Assembly (NCBI GenBank): GCA_947646735.1 | Contig: CANTFK010000943.1 | Coordinates: forward strand, 496,001-560,000 | DNA: 64,000 nt | Reading direction: 5' to 3' | Source of the DNA: Peronospora farinosa | Lineage: Eukaryota > Oomycota > Peronosporomycetes > Peronosporales > Peronosporaceae | In this document: in pieces, positions 1-14,118 of the stretch | How the letters are laid out: each line of letters opens with the position of its first letter | Numbering within the stretch: position 1 is the stretch's first letter | Position numbers and translations under genes: made by a program | The notes under the pieces: model-generated | The model's input: only the letters and a program-made list of their open reading frames with translations | What the model was told of the DNA's origin: nothing | Databases searched by the model: none

Positions 1-3000
1 AACATGTCAAGTTGCTGCCGAAAGCACTCCCACCAGCACCTTGGGACTGTCTAACGTACTCGTTTTTCTCATTGATTCGCAGTGAACCGTGTCTATACAG
101 CGAAGTTGGAGGTGGTCGATGGGTGTCTCCCACGAAAAGCATGGTAGTTCGCAGTAGTTGTCCGAATTCAAAGGAGCTCGAGCAGCTAATGATCGATGAC
201 GGCTTCCCTATTGTCAGAAACTTGGCAGAAGATCTTGAGCGCGTTCTGGTTAAGACGACAACAATACCGTCGTACGTTGAACCACAGACCGTGCGAGAGG
301 CATACAAAACGAAGCATTCTGTCCACGGATGTAACCAAGATGCAATTGAGTGCCTGCTAAGCTTCATGTTGAGCGATCTAGAGACATGCACTTTAAATGC
401 TCTTGTCGGTGTCAAGTTTCTCCCTGTGGCCGACGGAACTCTTCGAACATTCGAAAGCCGTCCCAAGTTCGATCCTAGTGAGCTTGAATACTTGCGTTCA
501 ATGGGATTTTCGCAACTACATGCAATTTATGCGCTTACAGTCGCCGGTGACGATGGAGTAGAAACAGCACTAAATTGGTTGCTTCAGAATCCTAATCCAT
601 CTGTTGTATGTGGAGAAGGACCGAGTACCCTGTTTTTAATCCCTAGCCGTGAAGAATTGGCAATACTGGATAGGGCGCGTGGTCACTTAGTGAACATCGA
701 GGCTATCCATCAAAGTGGGCTAGACCTTCTTACGTCAGACGTGGCAGGAGAGCTCCTGAATATGCAGAAGCTAGATTATCTGGGGTTTGAAGATATGCTA
801 GCAGTGGTACTGCCTGCCACGTGGTTTGGAAAGCAATCAGTACCTTGGACTGGAACATCTGACGGGCACACACCAAACGAGGAATGGTTTCGGCAGCTCT
901 GGAATTACATAGGTAAAAGCAAGCATCTCTCGACATTTAAGGAGAAGTGGCCAATTGTCCCAACGTCCTCAGACACATTAGCGCAGTTGAGTCGTTCAGC
1001 TGGTGTGCTGAGTGCCGAACTTATCCCTGACGGTTGCCTCCGGTGCTTGCAAAAGCTACAAGTTCGGCTCCTCCTACCAAATCTGTTTGCGTCTTTTCAA
1101 CCTAATCCAGACGTATGGCAGTACATTCATCAGCCTACAGCTGTCGGCGTGCTGTCTTGTATTAAAGTGATCATTGTTGTAGGAGACAGCTTGGCAATGC
1201 CAACTCGGGTGAACGAGTTGTTTGAACACACTACTAGATCAGATAGGGAGCACCTGCTTACGTTTCTTTTGTCCGCAGTACTTGAAGATGTCGACTCGGA
1301 CCTCAAGCACATCTGCTGCAATCTACCAATTTTTTCGGGATTTCGAGATGTTTCTCGCGTCGAACGGCGCGACGTTCGGTGGATAAGTAGCGACGATGAT
1401 CTCGAAACCATGGATAGTGGTTTTTTTCCTACGTTTGTTTCAGTTGCAGAGATCAAGGCGCGCTGCCACGAACCGCTGTTATGTATGGGAGTTGCTCCAA
1501 AGTTTCTCGACGACAACTTCATTTTTGTAAGTGAAGGTGATACATTACTATCAAGTTTTTTGGCTCACTTAGGCGTTCTTCGGATTTCAAAAGTGGAGTT
1601 TTTTGCAAAGTACTTGATTCCTCGCTTCAATCGCATTGAACCCAATGTACGCGTGAAATTCGTCTACGAACTACTGGTGGAACTATCTACTTTGCTATCG
1701 CAGGATAGTGATGGGATTTTGCTAAACATTATCGAGACCGCGGCAATATTTCCTACAATGACGGGAGACATGAAGACCATTAATGACTTGTATGACCCAG
1801 AGATTGATGAATTTATTGAAATTATGGACGAGTCATTTTTTCCGGCCCTTGAGCTTCAAGATCCACAGCCCCTTTCTGCATTAAGATCGATTGGTCTACA
1901 GCGCGCATTGTCACGCCGATCCATTTTGTCGTTAGCAGTGTCAATAGAGCAGGACCAAATGAAAATCTCGGCAGCTAGTCCTGAGCTACAGCAAAACAAG
2001 GAGCTGGATGAAATGTGTGAAAAGCTGCGGGTCCGTTCCCTTAACTTTTTTCAGTATGTGGACACGCACATGAGCCAATTAATAACCCCGACACCACTTC
2101 AAAGGCAATCACAGACTCAAACAACGAAAAGCAAAAAGAGCAAGGGCATTCGCTTTTTGCGGAATTTCTTAGGCGAGGATCGCTTAAGTGCACTCGACAG
2201 AGTAATTGATGATAGTTTGCCTACTGCAGAAGCACTGGAGGCGCAAGCAATAGAGAGAGCTGAGATCGAAGATTTTAAAGCGAAATTAGCGATCATCGTG
2301 TGGGTCCCGGTGTGCGAGGAGAAGCCACATCCCACAGTGCCATGGTACAAACACGGAGAGCGAATTATTGTTGCGTCTCCACAGCAATCTCGACCAATCA
2401 AACATTTGTGGCTATGCTCGTCACAATTCCACATTATTAAGAGCTCGGTGCATTCGGAGGTATTGCGAAGCGTCTTGGGGTGGGAAAAGCGCCTACCAAT
2501 TGACACAATCGCAGTTCAGTTAAAGGAGATCTCCCTCATGTTTGACAACCGGAGATCACGAGATGAAAGCGGTCTGAATTCGAAAACTGTTAGTGGTGGG
2601 GATACACACGTAGTTTGGTCGGCAGTGTACAGCATATACCAGCTCCTATCGAAATTTTTTGAGACTGAGGAAGGAGACCGTCGCAACCAGGTGTTAAGGA
2701 TCCTATCTGGAAATGGCAAATACGTTTGGGTTGGTGACCGCTTTGTATCGGCAAGCCATGTGGCAACAGTAGCTGTCGTGAATGCCGAACCGTACATGTA
2801 TACGGTTCCTAATGAATTACTTCACTTCCGACCCTTTTTACGAGCGATTGGCGTCCAAGAGAGGTTTGCGTTAGCAGACTATGTGCATGTTCTTGGAGTG
2901 ATGCACAAGGAATGTTTGGCTGGAGCGAGTACTGGCGACGATGATGTTAAGGCCGATCATCTATCGGGTGATAAACTGGCAATGGCAATTGGGTTGATCC

Positions 3001-6000
3001 AGTTGATTAGTGATACGCTACCGCATCACTCTGATTACGAGTTATTCGCTCCCAACCGAAATGGTGCTCTTGAATTTGCAGCGAATTTAACATATGATGA
3101 CGCTCCATGGTTAGATAAGCGCGACTACGAGACTTTTTTGGGGTCTGCACGATTTATTCACCCTAAAATCTCGAATGAAGTGGCTGCAAAAATCGGATGT
3201 TGTTCTCTGCGGAGCCAGTTGCTAAGTGAAAGTGGCCATGAGGCAATGTCTTTTGGCGGTGAAGGTGATGTGGAGGTCTTCGGTCAGACAGAAGCGCTAA
3301 CAAAGCGGATTGCGCACATACTGGAGCAGTATCCTGACGGACCAAACATTATTAGTGAGCTTATTCAGAACGCTGATGACGCTGGGGCAACTCGTGTGTG
3401 CGTGCTCTACAATAGTTGCTCGTATGGAACTTCGTCGCTGTTAAGTCCAGCCATGGCGAAATGGCAAGGACCATCGCTGTTTTGTGTACGTCTCTTTTTG
3501 CTGTTTGTTTTCCACTGTTATTCTCACCTCAATGCTGTTTGCGTAGTATAACGATGCTGAGTTCAGTGATGGCGATTTTATTAACCTCGCACGCATTGGT
3601 CAAGCCAGCAAACTGCAACGTGCAGCTACTACTGGACGGTTTGGACTAGGATTTAACTCGGTGTATCATTTTACAGACCTACCTTCCATTGTTTCAGCCA
3701 AGTCTATTGGTACGTCATTAAGATAATAACTTCGGTATAAAGACATAGCACACGGTAAATAACGTATTGTGCTTGATTTTCTGTGACCTGTTTAGTGATG
3801 TTCGATCCTCATGCTACCCACTTGCCTGGAATCTCGGCTGCCAACCCGGGAATCAAGATTCGATTTGCAAATGCAAGTATCGTAAAGCAGTTTCCTGACC
3901 AATTTGCACCGTACAAAGATGTGTTTGGATGTGACCTGGAGCACCATTACAGGGGGACTTTGTTTCGATTTCCACTCCGGAATATCGCCCTTGCAGAATG
4001 CAGCGAAATCAAGCGTCGAGGCTACTCTCACCACGAGATTGTGGAATTATTTAAAAACTTCCAGGGATCAATTGTTGATTTAATGCTTTTCCTTCGAAAT
4101 GTTCGCAAAGTGGAAGTATATTTTCAATCAGAAATCAATAAACCGCCTATACTTCTCTATGGTGCAGAAGTACCTGAAGGAGATCGTGGTGAGTCGTGGC
4201 GTAAGATCGATCGATTCATGCACAATGATGGATTATCGAGAAGCATACCTGGTATGACGGAGTTATCCGCTAAAAGAGAGTTCTATGAACGCTTGCGATC
4301 CACGCCAACAAATGAACTACCCTCTGTGACCCAGGTGCTCCATATTCGGCGACGACAACATAAAGATCTGGAAAAAATGTTTCACAGGTTTGGTGGTGAA
4401 TCAGGATACCCAAGGACCCAAACGTTAGAAGCTGCTAAAGAATGTCTGATGGATGAAACGGTCGAAAAATATTTGGTATGCAACCAAATTGGTGGCGGGA
4501 AGGCCCGCGAGATGGCCTGTGCTGCTGAAAACGAGTCGTTGAAGCTTATTCCATGGGTCGGTATTGCCGCTCGCATTGACGGAATGCCTATCGATGGGCG
4601 GGCTTTTTGTTTTTTGCCTCTTCCTGTACGAGTCGGCTTACCTGTTCATATCAATGGTTACTTTGAGCTGTCCTCGAATCGGCGCGATATTTGGATCGGA
4701 GATGACATGAGTGGCGATGGAAAGCTGCGGTCCGAATGGAATGCAAGCCTATTGGTAGATGCGGTCGCTCCTGCTTACTTGACTTTCCTGCTGGAAGCAA
4801 AAGCTATGTGTGAGGAAAATCCCTCTCAATATTTGTCGTTTTTTCCGACAAAGCTGCCTGCTAGTCCATGGGATAGCATCGTGCTTGAACTATTTTGTAT
4901 CATGAAGAACCGCCCGATGGTTTTCGCGTCAACGACCCAACTGATGAGTAATACATCCGTGGAGATCTCCAGGAAAACCGTTGCTCCAAGCTCCTGTGTT
5001 TTGGTGGATGACAATCTTAGTGACTGCAAAATTCTCGAGTTTGCACTAAGTGCCGCATCACTAGTGACCGTGCATGTTCCGGTAGCTCTACGCAACTTAT
5101 TAATTCAGCTTGATGCCGTCTACGGAGCGATGACACCTGTCTTTTTCCGGCAACTGACGGGACAAGGAAATTTTCTGCCTGCCTTGAATCCAACTACTCT
5201 CAAGCGAGTTGTTCAGTTCTGCTTATCAGATTGTCAAGGCTCGTCCGACTTACTCGCAGAAACTCTTAGCCAACTACCACTGTTGCCCTTAATGGACGGA
5301 AAGTTTGGAAGGATTTGTTTCAATGAAAAAACTCTGCGAAGCAGTGACTCGGACTGGCAAAGCGAAAAACAGCAGCTGACCTACTTTTTTGGAAATGCCA
5401 TAGAAGAACAACTTTTGGCCGATTTCCCGCATCGTGTAGTATGCAGGGAGTTTAAGGAACTATTTGACCAACTGCCCTTCGTATACGAGAACTCGAATCT
5501 CAGCGGGGTAGATCTAGAAGCTATACTGGCTAGTTTTTTGCCGCACGTGCTTGGTCGGTGTTGGAGTAAACCGGAGGAAGATGTCTTCACTCTTCACCAG
5601 ACTTCACAATTGGAGGACAAAAAAGATTGGATACGGCTACTGTGGAAGTATGTGGAAGCTCAGTTACAGACGATTGAGCAGCTACCTCAAGCTTTCACGA
5701 AGTGGCCGTTGGTTCCCATTATGTGTGACGATGAAAACCAATGGGTTTGCCTATCTGCAAACGTTAGCCTTGTTCTTCCTCACTCGGAGGCACCTGCACT
5801 GTCGCTGGATGCTCTCCGTCAGCTGCAACATACGCTGGCAAAAGTGGGGATTCATGTTATGAACACGGTGTACGTGACCGGTGAAAGGAGCGCGCAATGG
5901 TTGTTGGCACATAAATATGCTTACAAACTGACTTCAAACGGTCTTCTGGCGTCCTTATGCCGCTATCAGCTCCGACAGAACAGGCAAAGTTTTGATGAAA

Positions 6001-9000
6001 TTTTTGCTGCGACGACGTCAGCTGATCGACAAGTGTTGTGCGACTTTTTTTTACAAAATACGTTTGATGCCATAGCAAACGACTTCCTGCCAATTCTCTT
6101 CGAGCTTCCGATATTTCCTGTACACGGTAAGCCCGTATTCAACGCCGCTAGCACCCAACATGATGACAACGTGCAGTTTGTCAGCTTAAGGCGAGGAGGA
6201 TACTTACCTGGTACGGATGCCGATACCAGAATCCTTAGCGATTCGTTTTTTCGTGTCGAGAAAGAAGCAACGAGGAGATTTCTTCGTGATTGCGGAATTG
6301 AAGAACTGACCTACACAGCAATTTTATTGGATCATATTTTTCCGCAACTACCGGTCTTGGAAAAGCAAGATGGAGATTTAGTAGATGCTGTGATCATCGG
6401 TGCACTGGAGACACTTCCGTTTCATCAGCGAAATAACGAGCGATTTCGCGAAATTATTTCAACTCATGCAGTTATTCCTTCTAGGAAACGAATTTTTCGT
6501 GCTGTCAATCAGCTCCATGATCCTAGTGTGAGCGAGCTGAGTGAGTTGGTGGGTGAGAATAGTCTGCCTGCCCACGCATTTTCAACCTCATCCATAGTTG
6601 GAATTCTTCGGTCACTTGGGCTTCGCACTGGACTGTCCTGCCACGCGGTGTTGGAAAGTGCACGCTCCATCGAAACGATGTATAGAGACGACGACGTAGA
6701 GTCCGCTGGCCGAGCTTGTCTAAAGGCCCACAGTTTGCTCTCAATTGTTAACAAGCACTTTGACTCTATGATGTCGGAGTCTGCCTCAAGTGATTGCACG
6801 GCTGACCAAGAAGAACATAGTGAAAAGCGAGCAATGAAGGAGATTGTGGCGGTCTTGAAAGAAGTTCAGTGGTTGCCTGTTCTAATCAAGTCACCTGACC
6901 CGGCGATGCCATGGAAAATTTCAACTACAAGCGGCGGCCAGCAAGCACTCCTTTCGAATGCGCTGAACATGCGGCCGCTAAAAGACGCGGTACGTGATTA
7001 GTTTTGATGAGCTCAAGATTTATCTGCCTAACTTGCTCTTGTTTTGTGTAATCTTTCGCTCAATAGTGGTTTTGCTCGTCGTCAATGAATATACTGGACG
7101 GTGAGTTGACATCAGAGACACTTATTGCCGAGTTTGGGTGGCAAGAAAAAGTCGGCCCTCTTGTGATTGCAAAGCAGCTTGAGGCAATTGGATCGTTGTG
7201 GGAAGAATACTGTCGCAAGAAAGAGACCGGAGCTCTGCTATCGTCCTCAAGTTTGCCCAATTGGCGTTTTCCGTTGTCAGAAGTGCACCTAATGTATGAA
7301 GATCTGGAGAACTATCGACTATCTGACGAAGGAGGCTGGACGATATCTCCTTTCTATCGTAAGCTTGCAAATGCTCTGTGGATCTGGACTGGCAAAGGGT
7401 TTGCTTACCCGTGCCAATTCGCAGTGAACGCGCACGCTAGCCTAGAGCCGCTTTTGTATTGCTGCCCAAGCGAGCATATTATCCCGCGATCGCTTCTTGC
7501 TTCATTTGGCGTAAAAGAGACTTTTTTTACGGTCGACTACCTGGAGGCGATCATGAGGCTACCACGTAATGTAGTTTTGAGTCAGAAGCAAGTTGTGGCA
7601 TGCCTAAAAATCTATGAACTTGTGGCGGAAGACAGACTGGCATTAGAGTCAGCGCTAGATTCTTTCGCTTCACAAGAAATGGTTCTACTGGATCAAGGCA
7701 ACCACTTGGTTCCTGCTGTACAGTTAACGTTTGATGACATGGAGTGGGACAAATCGCGAGAAGTTCGACGAGGAGCAACTTTTGTATCAAAGAAAGTTCC
7801 GCACACTGTTGCACTCCTGCTGGGTGCCGCATCGTTGCACTCGAAGCTTGCACAGACTTCAGTGACAAGTCGGCATGTCGTTTGTCCATCCGCTGCTGCG
7901 CTGCAGAGTGTGCTACCACCTCAATCGGAGTGGCATCATGCGCTGCTTTGGGAAACAATTTTTGCAGCCGACCGATTTGGAGGTACTCGAGTTGACTTTT
8001 TTCTGGATAGCCGTCATCACTCATCGCAACGCGTGATCGAGCCGTCGCTGCAATCTCTTCAAGATGAAGCACTGTGCATTCACATCCACGACGTGGTTCT
8101 GAGCGAAAACGACATCAACAACTTGTTTCACAGTGAGTCTTCCGGTGCAGGGCTTCTGTGTGGGTTTACTGCGTCAGACTGCATGCAAATTCTCAGTGGA
8201 GAGGGATTTTACATTTTGGACCCAACGGGGTGCTACCTATCATCTTCTGCTGGGGCAGCGAGAGCATTGATATCAGCATCAGGTCGAGCGGCATGCATTG
8301 GAAGACGATATGAAGTGCTAAGCCAAGATTTCGTTCGATACCCGGACCAGCTACTGCCATTTACAACTCTTCCTTCATGCCCGAGCAATGTGTCGCGTGG
8401 GACTCAAAGCACTTTGATTCGATTTCCCTGGCGTAAAATGGGGTCGGCTGTGTCGTCGTATGTACTGGATTCAAGCAAAGCAGAGAAACTGATTACATTT
8501 TTGAAGTCGCAGCTATACCAGACGTTAATTTTCACGCAGTCCGTTCACCATCTTTCACTTTGGAGTGTAGGTGAGGAATCTAATTGTCATGGCGTAGTGT
8601 CTCTTGATGCGCCCGAGCTTACACTTCGAAAGCGCAACATGACCCGCCAAAACCAAGAGTGGAAGAAAAAATTCTCACTGCAGAGCTTTTTCAAGAGCGC
8701 AGTGATCCCTGAAAACCAAATGGAGTTCACTGTTAATCTTGAGCTAGAAAATCGATTACATCGAGATACATGGCTGTTCGCGGATAATATTGGATTGGGT
8801 AGAAGTCGCGATTTGGCATGCACCCCAGTTCATGAGATGCTCCATTCGACTCCGTACGTAAGCGTAGCAAGTCATATCTTACGCAACAGTAGCCCAGCTC
8901 CATGTCTTCGTGGTAGCGTGTACGAGATCATAAACACTGGCCAGTTTGTGGGGCTCCCAGTCCACATCAACGGTTGCTTTAAGAAGACAAAAGATAAGAA

Positions 9001-12000
9001 TCTAGCTTTGACAGGATCTTCGAACCAAATTGGTAGAGGAGATGCTGATGGTGCAAGCGGCAGTGAGGAGCAGATTGCAGCGGGTTGGAACCGTATTTTA
9101 TTGGAAGATGGTGCTGCGGACGCGTACGCAAAGCTTCTTATGGTTGCAAAACGGTATTACGCAAGGAAGTCCCCTAGGGCACTTTACAATATCTGGCCGA
9201 CATTACAAAAGGTAAGTTGGACCATGTGGATAGCTATTTTTCTGTACGCTGACGATGTTGTTTGGTTCAGCGGAGAGGCGAGAAAGAGCTTGGTACCTTA
9301 GTACAGACGCATACATACCATTCGATTGGAACGCGGGAGTTGTTTTTATGTACGGACGGCATGTTTCGTGCACTAAGCGGCGGGTACCAGCTTGATTTGG
9401 GTGGCATGAACATTCAGGTAAGTTTTCTTGCCACAGCTTCTTTGATTTCCCATTGTTAAATGGGCTCTGTCTATTAGGTGGCATCATTTGCTCAGCTTCA
9501 TTTTCCAGCGTTTGACGTACCGAAAAGGATTTTGCAAGATTGCTCACGGCTTCTGCCCTCTAGTATTTACACGGTTACGCCAAAAGCAATGCGTCGATTC
9601 TTGAGAAGCGTGAGCAGTTCCGAGGTTCACTCGGACATTTGCCTATCCTTGCTCGAGTATTGCCTGAGTGACCTACCGTTTCCGTTACCAAGTGAGACGG
9701 ATCCGTTATGGGCCGAATTTCATGGGCTCTCTCTACTTCCGCTAGAAGATGGGAGCATTGGCGTACTTCGAGTAAATCAACGTCGCACAAGTTATGTGCT
9801 TGCGTCATTCAATCAGATTGAGTTGCTACGGCCACTTGGCCACCTCTTTGTATCTCTGGTGGCATCCGAACGTCTTCACAAGTTCTTCTCGGAAGCTCGG
9901 TTTACCTCCGTGTTTGGACTGGCTTCGTTCTCCATCAAGATCCTGTCGGACAACATCGAGAAAATTTTGCCGTCGTACTGGAAAAACCAAACAATTGTTC
10001 ACTGGGATCCACATTCGCCGATTGAAGTTGACCAGCTGTGGTTATACCGCTTCTGGCAAGTAGTACATTTTGAGCGCCGCTCTCTTGGGTATTTTGCGAA
10101 CTGGCCGTTGATTCCGGTAAAAGGTTCACGGTTGATTTCTTGCAGCAAGATGGATATGGCTGTTTGTGTATGGGATGGCTCTGCGGATAGCGAAATATCT
10201 GCAGTACTTGCTGAGGCGTTTCAGGCTTCAGCTTTGCAGCAAGAAAAGAAGATGGCTGACATCAAAGCTGAACACGAACGATTCATGGAGTTAAGCTCTG
10301 CAAAATTCAAAACGGACGGCGAACTAGATGAAAATGGTAGCTCGGATGAAGAAGAAAGTGGTGAAGAAAATGAGGATCCGGACAAGAAACAAATTGCAAA
10401 TGATAATGAAATGGCATCAGTTTCTGATGAGAGCGCATTCATTGGAGCAAAACGTTTGCTCCAAACGGATGATACTGCACCACTTCCAGCACAAGATGGA
10501 GAAAGTCTGGGCGGGGTGTCAAATAACGATGAAGGTGTTCCATTGCCACCCGATCCAATATTCTTGCAAGAGACCGTCAGCATTGATGACGAAACAAACG
10601 CCGCTGATGTCGAAAGTGGTGGAAGTAGTGAAGGTTTTACAGTTCCCGTGTATCCAGTGGAGGATGAATCACACGAGTTCTGTAGCCGGAACACGCTTCA
10701 TAAAGTCCTCATGGATCTGAATGTGGCAATGATGGAACTCGCTTATTTGGGCCAAGAGCGTGACATTATTCCAAGTAGTGCAGACGTGGGTTTGGTCGTT
10801 CTTGACGGAATCTTTGCATCCGTTTGGGAGAATTTGCGCTGGAAGGAATTTAGCCAAGCGAATGCGGTGTTACTTGCCGAGTTCTTCAGTCACAATGGCA
10901 ACGCTTATGGTGGATACAATCGTGTTCAGCTTGGAAAGCTGAAACAGCTGCCAATTTTCGTGAATGTTCGCAATACACTCTGTGCACTTAGTGATGGACT
11001 AGATTTCTTCTTGATCCCGCCAGATTTGAACCTGACAGACATTCCATTGCCTGCGGATGCACAGCAATGCTTTCTCAAGAGTAATCCACGCTTAAACGCG
11101 TTTTACCAGGATCTTGGTGTGGAAGAAATGAGCGATAGCAAGCTATTAATCTACGTACTACCCATGTACAGTGAGCTGCTGGAATCCCAGCGCAACCAGT
11201 TACTGCAAATTATTTTGCGGAAGTGGCAATCATTACGTGGCAACGCGGAACTAATCGCCTTACTCCGGACATCGGCCTTATTTCACGATAGTGAGAGCAA
11301 TGATGCAAGTCGTCGTCCAGCAAGTTCTTTCTGCGATCCACGAAACAGTGTCCTCGCCACACTCTATGAAGGCGTTGGTGGACGATTCCCAGCTCAATGC
11401 TACAGGACGCCCGAGTGGCTGGATCTCATGGGTGAGATCGGGCTTCAAACCGAAGTTACTGCCGATATCTTTGTAGAGTGTGCACAACGCATCGATGGAC
11501 AGTGCTCGGCTAAACAATCGTTGTCAAGCAAAGACGAGCATCTCACGACAACACTGCACCAGTTCTTTGTCCAGAATTTTGACAAGTTTGATCGATCACG
11601 GTCATTTTTTGAGCGGATTACACCGCTAGCTTTCGTTCCTGCCGTCGTATATGATACCCCCGGCATTGTAGAATCGACGCAGAGTGCAAGCAACTCTCCA
11701 GGACAGTTCAAATCGCGCCGTGTTGTGCGCAAGTACTCTGAGTGTGCTACTTCAGATGACCAGGCGCTGGTGTATTCTACGATGCCGATTTTAGCAAGCG
11801 TAGCACAACCACCACGCGTTCTTTATAGTCGCTTAGGCATCAAGGCTCCACCTCATCACACTCAGGTCGTTGCCCACTTGTTGTCCATTACGAACAGCAA
11901 TCGAGCCTTGTCGTCACGGTCACTAGATTGGCAGTTCTTTTTGCCAATGGTCGAAGTGTTCCAAGCAATTTTCAAGTATTTGCAGGAGAACTGGCAGGAG

Positions 12001-13839
12001 TTGGGAGCGGAGACACAACAGCGTCTTATCGCTTCGGCAGTCATCCCGGTTGGTTCTACTCTGGTGAAGGGATCTTGTCTGTTCTTTCACTTAGGCGAGA
12101 ATTTGGCTCCACTGATGTTTGAAGTGCCTCGGGTATTCGGCGCGTACGATACGCTGTTTCGTAACATGGGATCTAAAGAATCTCCGGAAGTTGGCGACTA
12201 TATCCGACTGCTGCACGATCTGAATAACGAATGCTGTGGTCATCCGTTGAACTTGAATGAACTGATTGCAGCTTGTCGTTCCATCGATCTTCTCGTTGCT
12301 GCCATAAATGAGTCCAATCATCGTCTCTCTTTGGAGGAGAAAAACAGTATTTTCCTTCCGTCGGAGAAGGCAGTCATGCAATCGATGCTGGTGATGGCTT
12401 ACAACGACTCGGCAGCGCTTTGCTCACGGATTGACCTCATGGAATTACACGTGGTCCACCCTCGTATTAGCACGATGTGCTGCAAAATGCTGGAAGTACC
12501 TGGAATTACTAGCGTTGTGACGGAAGAGCTAGATGATGGCGAAAATCCAATGGAGATACTGGTTGGCGACGATATTGCACACTTTACCAGTATATTGGCT
12601 TCGCAGCCGTTTGCTGACGGTTTGCGTAAAGTCATCACGGCTCAGCAACAGAAGTCGTCATTGTATGATGCATTCGGATTCATACCCGACTTTGAAGACA
12701 TCAATCAGCGGATCATGAGTTTGGCAGCATACGAAGTGAAGTGCGTGGCGCACCTGCACTCACGCTTCATTGCAAAGCTAGATTGTCCAGCTCGTAAAAT
12801 TGATGTAACCAAGACCACGCACCAAGGCAGTTTGTCGTTTTTGGATCAGAGAAGGAGGCAAATTTACATCGCAAAGTGCACGCTCGAGGAGCGCTCTGAG
12901 ATGGGAATGCGCGCGAGCCAGTTGGTGGCAAGATGCATTAATCAGCTGCTCGGTGATGTCCTGCAGGACTGCTCCGTGTTAGAGTCCATCTTGACTTGCG
13001 ACGAAGTGGAGATTCCTAATGTACTGCAACGACTTGATATTTACGAAGACCATGTCTTGATCATGGAGAAACTTCGAGGAGTACTGGGTCAACCTTTGTG
13101 TGAGACAGACTGTGCTAACGTGGAGCTGGCTCCGTTGCGCTCTTGTCAACCTGGAGAACTTGTTGCGGTAGAGAACGAAAGCGGAACCCTGTGTTACAGC
13201 AAAATTCTACGGGAAGCGTCCAGTGACGTTGCAGGTGTTAGTCGATATGAAGTGAAAGTGAACAGCTTGTCAACTCGATGGATGTTGGCCACCCACTTGT
13301 ACTTCTTCCGATCCGCTCGCGTGGGCACCAGCAGTCGCCACAATGCTGTGACTACCGGGTCGTCCAGAGAGCAAGCAGAAGACATTGCCGAGGTCACCAC
13401 ATTGACATCGTCAGTTGTAGCACTGACTCCTGAAGCTCACGGAAATGAGGTTGCATCTCGTGTCAAAGCTCCAGCCTTGATGGTCTCCTCTACAAATGTC
13501 TTGTCTGCTGTCAACGACCTCCTATCTCGCCTGAACGTGACGCTGGATACAAGTGTGGAAGACCTCTTGGCCGAGAATCTACGATTACGACATCATTTGG
13601 ACGTAATGGAAGCTAGTCACCGTGCAGCTGCAACGCAGATTGACACGGTAATGCGTGAGAAGAAGGAAGTGCAGGACTCACTCGTGTGCGCCGTGTGTCT
13701 GGAAAATCAGGTGAACCGCGTGCTTATCCCGTGTGGCCATATTTATTGTGCATCCTGCGTGGAGCTACTACCACGCCCCTCGTGTCCCGTATGTCGCGAA
13801 CATATTATTTCTAGCTCTGTCTTCCATGTGCCGTCGTAA
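1..13839 (+). CDS. Sacsin-like giant chaperone with C-terminal RING finger (5' partial)
   Basis: Exons <1..3485, 3547..3709, 3796..6989, 7067..9211, 9271..9417, 9478..13839, all GT-AG and in phase, give about 4,497 residues; the frame is open at the left edge, so the start lies outside. Sacsins are giant co-chaperones built of repeats that each begin with an Hsp90-like ATPase fold. Seen here: the end of one repeat with a UBA-like segment (about residues 150-195, core LRSMGFSQLHAIYAL); a full second repeat with ELIQNADDAGA and, after splicing, GRFGLGFNSVYH and VMFDPHATHLPG; a third, degenerate repeat (LLWETIFAADRFGGT); an acidic low-complexity linker near 10,330-10,660; and a C-terminal C3HC4 RING (VCAVCLENQ, CGHIYCASC, CPVC) at about 13,690-13,800 after a coiled coil. 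Human sacsin instead ends in J and HEPN domains. The RING suggests E3 ubiquitin ligase activity (inferred). Confidence 0.88.
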
Positions 13840-14118
13840 ATCACTGCCAGTAGATGAGACGCTTGACGAGCTTTTTCGTCAATACTATTTTGTCATTTTC
13901 AAGGCGTTGATGGTGCTAACATTTTTGGGATAAGAAACCCTAAAGTTAAATTTCTGCAAAAAGGTCCTTTATTGAGAGGGCAAAATTTTACACGTAAATA
14001 AGGGTAGTTTCTATTTGCTCTTTGTAATAAGTATACACTAAAAAAGTAGGCTTTTTCTCTCTACGGTATGTAATTATTAAACTCTTGTTGAAGAAGAAAG
14101 TGTCGTATTGAGATCCTA

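Noticed and set aside
10221..10694. Minus-strand Ser-rich frame within the sacsin-like gene
   Set aside because: Antisense of the acidic linker; composition explains it.
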